Positions 18,455 to 28,500 of a stretch of 64,000 bases of DNA are shown here, piece after piece. Both the position numbers and the translations under genes were made by a program. Each line of letters opens with the position of its first letter. Within the stretch, counting starts at the first letter, position 1. This stretch comes from [Leptolyngbya] sp. PCC 7376 (GTDB lineage: Bacteria; Cyanobacteriota; Cyanobacteriia; Cyanobacteriales; MRBY01). The notes beneath the pieces were generated by a model. That model was not told the origin of the DNA and did no database searches. It saw only the letters and a list, made by a program, of their open reading frames with translations. Location of the stretch: positions 4,200,036-4,264,035 of the forward strand of contig NC_019683.1 in NCBI RefSeq assembly GCF_000316605.1, in the 5' to 3' direction.

Positions 18455-19401
18455 TAGCAGGCAAGGAGTGGGTTAAGACAGAATAGGATAGAAGCAATAA
18501 ACATAGATGCCATGCCTGCTCCCCATAGTCTTGATTTACGCCTAAAAGCTGTTGCCGCCTTCGATAAAGGTGAACGAAAAAGTGATATCTGTCGCTTCTT
18601 TGGTATTAGCCGAAATACGCTAGACCTGTGGCTGAAACGACGAGAGAAAATCGGTTCAGTCGCTCCGAAGACAGATTACCGTCGAGGCCCTCAACCGAAG
18701 ATTAATGATCTAGATGCTTTTCGTGCTTTTGCAGAGAAATATGGGCATCTAACCCAGAAGGAAATGGCGGAGAAATGGCCAGAGTCTATTAGTGATGCAT
18801 CCAGACGTGAAGCTCTACGGAAAATTGAATTTACTCGAAAAAAAAGACCTATCGATATCAAGAGAGAGATAAAGAATTAGAAAAAGCATTTGTGGCACAA
18901 CTGAAGCAGTATGTCCAAGAACGACTCGTATATATCGATGAAAGTGGATTTGATAATACCTTAGATTATGGGTATGGCTACTGCCATAAGTCAGAGAGGT
19001 TTATCGCAGAGAAGTTAGGTCATCGTACAGAACGAGTTAGCGTGATTGGATGATGGCGAGAGGGAGAGCAGATAGCACCGATGGTATTTGAGGGCTATGC
19101 CAACAGCGCCTTAGTTTGCCAATGGGTAGAGGATTGCTTAGTGCCAGAGTTGATTCCGGGTCAAATTATTATTCTGGATAATGCCAGTGTTCATCCAAAG
19201 GAAAGAATACAAACATTGGTGGCGAAGGCAGGATGTGAAGTGATATTTTTGCCACCCTACTCACCACACCTGAACAAGATAGAGAAGTTTTGGGGGAGGT
19301 TAAAGAAGGAGGTAAGTAAGCTCATCAAGAAGACTGAGGATTTGTTCGATGCCATCAGAATAGCCTTCTGTTCTATGTCCTAACCTTCTCCTTCGCTGCT
19401 A
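18455..19401 (+). mobile_element. IS630 type B element, copy A
   Basis: This 947-bp element is nearly identical to 55562-56508. The ends TAGCAGGCAAGGAG and (complement) TAGCAGCGAAGGAG are imperfect inverted repeats flanked by TA at 18453-18454 and 19402-19403. It lies between the last DGR target and the right att repeat. Confidence 0.88.
18512..19383 (+). pseudogene. IS630 type B transposase with nonsense mutation
   Basis: The N-terminal helix-turn-helix ORF (18512-18880, PAPHSLDLRLKAVAAF) is intact. The catalytic frame follows after a -1 shift at an A8G tract, as in copy B. At about 19049 a GGA codon has become TGA, which cuts the DDE domain; only the last 100 residues (LDNASVHPKE, LPPYSPHLNKIEKFW) reopen. 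Comparison with copy B shows a single G-to-T change, so this copy is dead but young. Confidence 0.8.
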
Positions 19402-19847
19402 TAACATGTGTTAAATCTGGCTTAAATAAGACAGACCAAGCGGGAAACCCACGAAGCCTTGAGACCAAGGTAGGTATAACTAGTAAGGATGAACTACCTG
19501 TATATAGAGGAGAACAAAAATACTACGCTGTCACTATGGCTCGAGGCAGATTTGAACTGCCGACCTTGGGCTTATGAGGCCTTAGCAAAGTCTTACTAAA
19601 TCAGCGTTTCAGGATTATTTAGGTCAATTCTAGACCATGATTTTTTATGGGTGAATTAAAGGGCGATCACTAGGATGTGAAATTTCTTATCTGGAGCAAA
19701 TCTGAAGATTAACTTTAATAGAAGACTGTTTATTCGTATCTTTCTTGCTAAATGAGTTTAGAATCCTGGGACATAATGGGAAGCCACACAAATTAAGTTG
19801 ACAATGCCGTTAAGAGAGATCTCCGAAAGAAGTATTGATTATTAAAT
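19402..19847. other. Intergenic region with right att site; no gene seen
   Basis: The first about 36 bp after the IS resemble the integrase start region at 7231-7266 (about 26 of 36 positions match by eye, including TAAAT, TGG, AGAC and CCAAGC), a likely remnant of a second integrase upstream region. The att repeat is at 19537-19579. I see nothing supportable in the remainder. Confidence 0.45.
19537..19579 (-). repeat. Right attachment repeat: 3' half of tRNA(CAU)
   Basis: Identical over 43 bp to 7358-7400. As at the left border, only the 3' half of the tRNA (anticodon loop to discriminator base) is present and the 5' neighbour cannot complete the anticodon stem. An intact tRNA-Met(CAU)-type gene must lie elsewhere. 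Confidence 0.8.
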
Positions 19848-22574
19848 TCACAACCAATTGCCCACAAGGACAAATGGTGACCAGAAATAGGGATGAGCAT
19901 ATCTACCAGTCGGCTCATAAAGTAATTCGAGTTGTGCTTTCTGAAGTGCGGAAGCTCTACTAATCCCTTTATTTCCTAACTCTTCATAAAGTTGACCCAT
20001 TAGTACAGATGTGGCGACATCATTTACCTTCCATAGAGATGCAATGGTACTTCGAGCACCAGCTTGAACAGCAATCCCAGCTAAACCCAAAGCTGCCCGA
20101 GTATCTCCTTTCGCTGTTTCGCAAGCACTTAGGATCAATAGTTCTATTGGTACTCCTCTTTCTAATTCACTATCACGCAGTAGCTCGGTGAGTTGTTCAA
20201 TTCCAATTTTTCTATTCCAAGCTAGTAGAAAAGTATCTTCTCTACGGGAACTAAATTGGCCATGGGTCGCAAGATGCACAATTGGGAATGGAACTGTACC
20301 TACTGTTCTCTCTAAATTCTCGTCAAGAAAATTTTGGTTCAGTAATACTTCTGAATCTACCTGTTGCTTGATTTGTTCTACTTCAGCTTCTACTGCTGGT
20401 ATCGGAGGAAACTCAAAACGTCCTTCAGATAAGGCTCCCACTACTGCCTGAATATCTTTGCTAGCTAATGGTTCAGGATTTAGAAGCTTTAAACTAGGCG
20501 AAATAACCACAGCATAATTTTCCACCAAATACTTCTCACCATCATGAAGAGCTGCCATTGGGATATTCCGCAGAGTACCATCGAGGACAAAAATAATCGT
20601 CTCGGTACCAGTTGCATTTAATGTTTCTTCCACAGGCTCAATTAATACGGAATAAAGTTCTTGTGCCAAAGGTAGAAAGTCAGGAACTTCCCAAGTTGAT
20701 TGAGTTATGCCATTACCTCTTGCTGCTTGTTTTCTGTTGTCAGGGTGGGACAAAGCATTTTGAAATTGCTTAGCAATATCGTTAATGTCTTTAGCATTCA
20801 GATAAACAGTCTTTCTGACTATATTCTCGTCTTTGCGACTGAGCAATATTTCCATGCGGTCATCCACAAGAATCGGATAAATTAGTACTTCATTATTTTC
20901 TAATTTTTCATCGATAATAATTTGAGATTCAGCAATACAATCTGCTTGAAAAAAATCTACCAGTTCAGTGACCTGAAGGGATTCGATTAATTCTTTGGCT
21001 CGTTTGAGATGTATTTGTTCTTCTTCTTCAGAATCTGATGAATCAATTGACTGAAGCGTTAGACTGACTGTTTCCCGATAAATAGGTTCGATGCTCTGAC
21101 TAAAGTTAAAACGTGTCTCCGGATCGAGAATAGCAATATCTCCTCGCATATTTTTTAATGTTGCGATTGCCCCCTCATAAGCTTCTATTGCTTGGGGTAT
21201 ATTGCCTTCTTGTTTTAAAGTTTGGCCCTGTTTCCATTGCCATTTATAAGTGATATCGTCAGAGTCACTCAACTTTCCTAAATCAATGGCTCTCTGAAAT
21301 AATTGTTTTGCCTTTTTCGTTTGGCCTGCTTCCTGATAAATCTGCCCAAGAATCCCCAGTGCATAAGATTCAGAACGTTGATCTTCTAACTGACGAGCTT
21401 GAACAAGCGCCTTCCTTAACCAATAAATTACTTTCTGTTGTTGTGACTCTTTACTTTTGATGTTTTGTGAGTCATAAAGTTGCTCTACTGGGAGTTCATA
21501 AAGTAATTCTGCAAATTGAATTTGTGTATTAATGCTAAAACGACTCAATGCTAAATGCGGCAAAATTTCTGTAATTTCAGCTTGTATATCTTGGGGATTT
21601 TTAATACAAATTGTTGTATCAAAGCAAAATAGTAGTAAGTTCACTAATCCCTTAACTCTAATAGGCTCTGGAAGCTCACGACTTATTACAGCTAGATAAT
21701 CTTTCTCTACAAGTGCCTCGAGGCCTGGGAGTTCCTTTTCATTGCCACTATTGCCCGATTTCCACATTGCATGGCGCACCCTACCTAGACTTAACCTAGA
21801 TTTGCCAATTTGTAGAGAGGACTTTGTGGTAGTAGCCCTTTCCAAGCTGAGCTTTAGACTCTCTTCTGCATCTGCTAATCGACCAATTGTTGCCTGAGTA
21901 TTCCCTAAGTTACGTAATGCTTCTGCGGCAAAGTAATAATCTGTTTCCTGAATTAAATCTTCTTCTAAATCTTCTAGCTTTTCTTTGACTGATTGGAACA
22001 GACCGAGCGATTGCAATGCTTTTATTTGATTAATTTGATTACGGATCAGACTTTTTTTCCTATCTTGACTTGAAGGCAGAGATGCATATAGTTTCTCTTC
22101 TTGCCTAAAAGCATCTAAAGAGAAATCAAATTTACCCTGTTCTAAATATATGGTGCCCTGAGTATTCCATATTTGGGCTAAAACACGAATGATTGTTGGA
22201 TCAGGTTCAAGATTTACAAGAAGTTTTTTCGCATTATCCACTGCGCTTTGGGCCGTAGTCCAATTACCAGTTTGTTTTTCAGCTAAGGCTAAATTAGAAA
22301 GCGCAGTTGCTTTCAATAGCGGCTCATTATCTGACAGTAAAATAGCTTGCTTCAAGCTATTACTTGCCGCACTATATTGACCTGACTGATATTGCTGTCT
22401 TCCTTGGGTTAATAATTCTGCTGCAGTCAAACTTACTTCACTGAGATTTGTTTTCACAGCATTTTGAGTAGCGCTAGGTAAACTGGGTGAATCAAGCCCA
22501 AATGCTAGGGGAGTAGTACCAACTAAACATAGGCTTAGAAGCGATAGAGCAGATAGAATTTTCAAGCTATACAT
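19848..22574 (-). CDS. Exported TPR-CHAT caspase-like protease
   Basis: This 908-residue protein has a signal peptide (hydrophobic stretch ending LVGTTPLAFG), then many TPR-like helical repeats (about 45-480). The C-terminal CHAT domain (about 560-908) carries the His/Cys dyad in VHLATHGQF and LILSACETAKGD. CHAT proteins are clan CD (caspase-like) peptidases. It follows the haemagglutinin gene by 14 bp and is last in the minus-strand cluster, so it may process or quality-control the secreted haemagglutinin; that role is inference. Confidence 0.88.
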   Translation of the reverse strand: MYSLKILSALSLLSLCLVGTTPLAFGLDSPSLPSATQNAVKTNLSEVSLTAAELLTQGRQQYQSGQYSAASNSLKQAILLSDNEPLLKATALSNLALAEKQTGNWTTAQSAVDNAKKLLVNLEPDPTIIRVLAQIWNTQGTIYLEQGKFDFSLDAFRQEEKLYASLPSSQDRKKSLIRNQINQIKALQSLGLFQSVKEKLEDLEEDLIQETDYYFAAEALRNLGNTQATIGRLADAEESLKLSLERATTTKSSLQIGKSRLSLGRVRHAMWKSGNSGNEKELPGLEALVEKDYLAVISRELPEPIRVKGLVNLLLFCFDTTICIKNPQDIQAEITEILPHLALSRFSINTQIQFAELLYELPVEQLYDSQNIKSKESQQQKVIYWLRKALVQARQLEDQRSESYALGILGQIYQEAGQTKKAKQLFQRAIDLGKLSDSDDITYKWQWKQGQTLKQEGNIPQAIEAYEGAIATLKNMRGDIAILDPETRFNFSQSIEPIYRETVSLTLQSIDSSDSEEEEQIHLKRAKELIESLQVTELVDFFQADCIAESQIIIDEKLENNEVLIYPILVDDRMEILLSRKDENIVRKTVYLNAKDINDIAKQFQNALSHPDNRKQAARGNGITQSTWEVPDFLPLAQELYSVLIEPVEETLNATGTETIIFVLDGTLRNIPMAALHDGEKYLVENYAVVISPSLKLLNPEPLASKDIQAVVGALSEGRFEFPPIPAVEAEVEQIKQQVDSEVLLNQNFLDENLERTVGTVPFPIVHLATHGQFSSRREDTFLLAWNRKIGIEQLTELLRDSELERGVPIELLILSACETAKGDTRAALGLAGIAVQAGARSTIASLWKVNDVATSVLMGQLYEELGNKGISRASALQKAQLELLYEPTGRYAHPYFWSPFVLVGNWL

Positions 22575-22588
22575 TGATATCTCCCAAT

Positions 22589-25500
22589 TTAAGATTTGCA
22601 GAGAGGTGAAGTATGAATGAGAGGTAATATTCTGTTTTGATGATTGGTTCTAATTAACTGAATTTTATTGCCCGGAACGCGTTGCCAACCTTGGGAAGAA
22701 ACCATGGGAATCATGGAACCTGCTGATTCTGTAACTGTAGATTCGATTAATGTATTTCCAGTTAGTTGTTCAGGAGCTAGCCCCATATCCTCGAAGGGTT
22801 GATCCACATCATATGTCCCTCCCGGTTGTGGTTTATGGCCACCTTCATTCACTACCTTGAATTCATTTTGACTAATATTCCTTCCACCCAAGCAGCGACT
22901 AGCTACTCTATCTGATGGGTCAGTCAAATCTCCTGATAATTCGTTTACCCCAGAAGTTAGATCTAATTCTGGTAGAGATAGGTCGACTGTTCCTTCATTT
23001 CCAAAGACAGAAGAAACGTTGATGTCATTGCGAGTCGGAATATCGGCTCCAGTAAAAGCAATTTCAAAGAGTTCAAAGGCTTTAATGAGAATATTGCCTC
23101 CGTTTCCGGCAAAGGCTTGGGAGAGAATATTGCTATCTTCTCCAGGCATAGCAATGATGAAAGGAGTGGTGATATTGATATTGCCGCCATTCCCACCTGC
23201 AAAAGCCGTGCCTGCTGTAGCGGTGATATTACTATTATTTTCCAGAAGAATGTAGTCAAAAATATTGAGAGAAAGGTTACCGCCATCAGTACTGAGGGTT
23301 TCAGTGGATATGCGCCCTTTATTCAGGTTGAGTAGATTAGCAAAGATTTCTACATTCCCTCCAATACCTGAACCATCACTATCGACAGCAACCGCCGCCC
23401 CATCAAAGATATTGAAGCGAATTGGATCAATGCCAATGTTGCCACCATCGCCAGTCGAACCAAGGGCTGTACTCGCAAAAAGTCCGCTACCTTCACCAGT
23501 AAGGGTAATGTTGTCGCGGATCTGAATATCGATATCACCTGCAGGGTTAGCGCCAAAAGTGGATGTATTAATTTGGCCACCATTAGTAGCTTGTAAAAGA
23601 TTGCCAGCGACAAAGATTTTGCCGCCAAGACCATTAGATGTAGTTGATTGGATGCTGGAGCTGTCGCCTAGAAATGTTTGTAAAGAGTTTATTTGAATTC
23701 TTCCAGCAGGGCCTGAGCCATCAGTAGAAGCCGCAATAGTGGCACGATCATCTAATCTGAGTTCTGGCGTTATGATGATGATATTTCCAGCTGCACCTGT
23801 TGAATCTTCCAATGCTTGCGAAAAAATACCACTGACAATAGTCGGATCTGGTGAAACGCCTGCAATGTTGATAGATTCTGTTGCGGAAATATCAATCAAT
23901 GCGCCATTTCCTTCGTTCGCTGTGGCAGCTCCAATACGTGAACCATCAAGAAGATTCAGCTGAGCAACATTGATTTGTACATCGTTAGCATCACCGGATG
24001 CCCCTCTGATTGTATCAGCCGTAATAACAGCTCCATCTCGCAGTGTTAGTTTATTGGCTTCTAAAAACAATTTCCCTGCATCCCCAGCCCCAATAGTTGT
24101 TGTTGCTAATCCTGCTAATCCTTGAGCTTCAAATTTGTTGACTGTCACACTCAGTGAGCCAGCATCTCCGCCATCAGGAGTGAGATTGAGTGCAGCAGAC
24201 GCAATCCCTGCATTATTTTTGACGATGAGAGTGCGTGTTTTTAGATTGATATTTCCTGCATTACTACTTCCTAAAGTTGAAGATGAAATACCAGTATTGA
24301 CTTCTCCAGCTGCAAGGATACTACTAAAGCTGAGCGTGTCTGGTATGAAAGCTCCAGGTTGATTCCCAATAATGATGACTGATTCAGAGGCATTAATATC
24401 CACTTTGCCACCAGCACCACTGACATTCCGGGCTGTATCTGCGCCAATACCCGTAAATTTATCGGTACTGTTTTGAATTAAAAGCCTTTGTACATCAAAT
24501 TTCACGCTTCCCGCATCACCGTCATTCACTGCGCGGGAAAGGATACGAGAACCATTTAAAAGATGGATTTCTTCAGTGTCAAAAATATTAATAGTTCCGC
24601 CCAAGCCAAGACTAAAAGTACTTACTGAGACAAAACTTTCGTTATCTATCTGGATGAATTTTCCACTAAAGTTAACATTTCCTGCTCGTTTATTTCCAAA
24701 AGTATTACTCCCAATAGTTTTTCCTGAAACAAAAATATTACCGTTGGGGCTTAGAATGCTGATGTCGCCACCAGCAAAATTAAAACCACTAGAATTAAGA
24801 TCACCAAGAAAAACACTGCCTTTATCCGCAGTAAGCGTGATTCTACCGCCTGCTCCTAGAGAAAAGGTACTTAAAGTTCCATTTGTCGTATCGATATCAC
24901 CAGCAAAGCTCTGTAAATCAATTACACCACTAGGGCTAAAGATGCTATCTGTTTTAATATTGCCGAGCGCACGGACAGTGAGATTATCCGTCACATTTGA
25001 TTCTTCAATTTTGATATCCGTAATTTCATTGAGAAAGATATTATTACCGCCATCAATGCTGATACGGTTAAAATCATTGTCATCAGGTAAATTGATGTCA
25101 CCATTACCAACATAAAAACGTGTTAAACCTGTGTTTTTTTGTGGTGCATTTTGAGTTATATCTCCAGTCGAAGTAATTAAAAAGTCTCCACCAATCTCGC
25201 TATTGCCAAGTATGGTATTACTCAATGTGTTGGTGAAAATCACGTCACCACTTGTATTGAAGCTAATATTGTCTGAAAATTGATTCGCTTGATTTAAAGT
25301 AATCGGAGAATCAGTTGCGGTAAATTTGGATGTGCCTTGTACTTGAATACTACTGCTCTGGGTAATTGAGTCATTGGCGGTAAGTTCTAAGTTTCCAGTG
25401 GCGAAGGATGAAATCAGATTTATCCCACTAGCTTCAGTGATAGAAACATCTTCTCCAAAGAAACCGAGCTGACCAAAGTTATTGTCTAGATTGAGATCAA

Positions 25501-28500
25501 TAATGCCATTTTCAGCATTAAAAGCTGCTGTTCCATCAACGTTTAAAATGTCTTGTTGGCTTATACCCGGAATCCCAGATTCTAAAATGATCACATCGGC
25601 ATCTGTGGTGATTTTTAAGTTTCCACTGAAGGCATTATTTGCATTTAAGATAATGCCATTTTCGCCATTGTAAGTACTGTTGAAATCTAATAGTTCAGGA
25701 AGGCTATTAACAGTTAAATTACCATTGACAGTCATACCTGCAAGATCGACTTGTCCGACATCAGTAATAATTACGTCACCATTGGCTTGGGTGATAACTC
25801 GTGGTATCAGACCATCAAGATTAAAAGTACTTAGATCAACTGTTGGAGAAAGGCTAAGTGCCCCTGCTACTTGCAGAGATGTACCAGGAACTTGGGTGAT
25901 TTCGCCGCCAGAATTGAGGGTGAAGTCACCACCGATTAGAGATCGACTAAGAGATGTAGCAAGAGTGTTTCTTAGTTCAACATTGCCTGCTTGGGGATGG
26001 GTGGTTATCAGCTCTATATTGCTATCAATATCGAGACCGCCAGATTGGGTAATCAGACCACCGGAAAGAAAGGAGAAATTGCCGGTTGCTATGGAGCTGA
26101 CAAAATTGCTGTCGTTTAGTTCAGTAATATTAACGTCATTGCCAATAAAACCCAGATTGCCGAATTGGTTGGTAGGATTACTCAGGTTGATGTTGCCTAT
26201 ATCAGCATTGAATTGAGCTGTGCCAGCAACATCTAGTGCACCATTTTGGGTGATACCAGGTGTGCCGGAGATGGTGACCGCATCATCAAGGGATGTTTGG
26301 AAACGAACTGTGCCTCCAAATGAATTACTGCCAAGCAAGCTAATGGCGACATCTTCGAAGATGCCAGAAAAGCCTACTACTGCTTCTGGAATACTATTAA
26401 CTGTGAGGTTGCCAGCTACTGTTTTGGCATCAAGATCCACTGTCCCAACCTGAGTGATAATGACATCACCATTGGGCAAAGTGATTTCTCCAGAAGGATC
26501 GCCAAGAGTTTTGATGAGAGGATCGCTACCACCTCCATTAATGGAAATATTTCCTGCAACTTGGAGAGGTTCGCCAATAGCCTGATTGACTGTTCCTTCT
26601 GTAGTGATATTGAGATTGCCGCCAATGGAGGAAGTCCCAATAGTGAGAGGCTCATCATCCGTCAGGATATTGACTGTACCGGCTTCAGCTAAACGAGAAA
26701 TAAATGTGGCATCATTCGCGATAATTAAGTCACTGGTGCCGGCGATTGAACCACTGGATTCAACAGTTAAATTTTGGGCTTTAATCTGGGTAAGGTTTTC
26801 TGTTTTGCTGAGGATAACAGAGCCACTATCGCTATGAGTTAAGCCTTTTCCATCGTCTAAAACTAGACGGATATCTCCTGTGCCTGCATCGAGAATAACA
26901 TCGCTTGAAATGATGAGATTGGCGACCCCAGGAGCTCGCTCTGACTTAACAACACCATTAGCAAGAGTATCATTAGCTGTCAGACTCAGAGAGCCATTAT
27001 CGGTAAAAATATCGGCATTGACATTAATACTGCGACCAGCTTGGAAGAGAAGATCCCCGCCATTACCACTTAGATTATTGCTGAGAATGGCTTCATTTAT
27101 GGTGATGTCATTATTAGCTTGAAGAGTGAGATTGGTACCAGTATTAGTTGTATTCGTGATTAAGTCAGCATCAAAGGTAAAGCTACCATTGGGTTCTTCG
27201 TTGAAGAGATTGGGAATGTCTAAGCTATAAAGATAAGCTGCTCCAACATCATTTCCCCCCGTTTCATCGGAACGAGCACCAATAAGAATATTCCTGCCAT
27301 CGATGGCCACAGACTGACCAAACCTACGACTACCAGAGGTGAAATTATTGTATGTTCGTAGTAAGTTGCCCTTGATATTAAAGAGATAGGCAAAGCCAAT
27401 ACCCTTATCTAATCTTCCTGCTGGATCACCAATGAGAATATTGCTACCATCAATTGCCACAGACTGGCCAAACCTGCTATTAAAATTAGGATTAGGGATA
27501 GGATTATTATAGGTTTTTAGCAAGGTACCACTGGTATTAAAGAGATAAGCCAAACCTGCATCCTCATAAGGAGAACCAATAAGGATTTTGCTGCCCTCGA
27601 TTGCTATATCTCCATCACCAAACCGATCTAAAAAAGCAGGGGTGGGATTATTGTATGTTTGTAGTAAAGTACCACTGGTATCAAAAAGATAGGTAGAACC
27701 CGCACTGACTGCCCCTGTATTATCAAAAGGAGCCGAAATAATGACATTACGGTTATCGAGCGCCACAAATGAACCAAAACGATCTCCTTCTTCTGGAGTG
27801 GGATTATTGTAGGTTTGGAGTAAAGTACCGTTTGTGTTAAAGAGATAAGCAGAACCCACAGAAGATGTTTCTTGAGGAGAACCAATGAGGACATTGCTGC
27901 CATCGAGTGCTATGGACTTGCCAAAAGAGCTCAAAAGAGGATCAGCAGTAGGGTTATTAAATGTTTGCAACAACCTCCCTTCGGTATCAAAGAGATAGGT
28001 AGAACCTAGGAAGGCTAATTCTCCAATAAGGACATTATTTCCATCGATTGCCACATCCCAACCAAACCGATCAGAAAAAGCAGGGGTGGGATTATTATAT
28101 GTTTGAAGTAAAGTACCACTGGTATTAAAAAGATAGGCAGAACCTGCATTTTGTGCCTCAATATCATTGGTAGGAGAACCAATAAGAATATTGTCACCAT
28201 CAAGCGCTACAGGTGAGGAAGACCCCTCCACCACTCTACTATCTGTGGTGGAAGGATTAAGGAAAGTTTGAGCAAGGCTCCAGCCTCCCTTCAGTATTTC
28301 ATCGGCAATGGTGATATTTTGGGGATCTAATAGAAGACTGCCAGCTTTTCCACTAGGAGCTGAGGCCTCTACAATCCCGGCAAAATGCCCTCCCTCCAAA
28401 CTAGAAACCTCAACTAAACCACCGTTACCACTGAGTTCTCCCCCATGGGCTTCAATAGCTCCTCCAAAGTTTGTTACACCATCAGACCAAAGGACAACCT

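Larger units (their letters stand above)
7358..19579. mobile_element. Genomic island carrying a DGR and a conflict-system operon
   Basis: The island is bounded by the two 43-bp tRNA-derived direct repeats. It holds three FGE-like DGR targets, the reverse transcriptase, Avd, the template repeat and a Trypco1-protease-MoxR-vWA operon; an IS630 type B sits near its right end. No phage structural or conjugation genes are present. A truncated integrase lies just outside the left repeat, and a short stretch resembling the integrase start region lies just inside the right repeat, so more than one related element may have used this site. Confidence 0.7.

Noticed and set aside
6592-19579. Prophage
   Set aside because: An integrase fragment and att repeats are present, but no terminase, portal, capsid, tail, lysis or phage regulator gene is seen.
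25680-26216. Long plus-strand open frames antisense to the haemagglutinin
   Set aside because: They mirror the low-complexity repeats of the coding strand and have no ribosome-binding sites or recognisable domains.
27200-28250. CRISPR-like repeat array
   Set aside because: The periodic repeats are in frame and encode the FG-GAP-like units of the haemagglutinin; spacing is too long and no cas genes are present.
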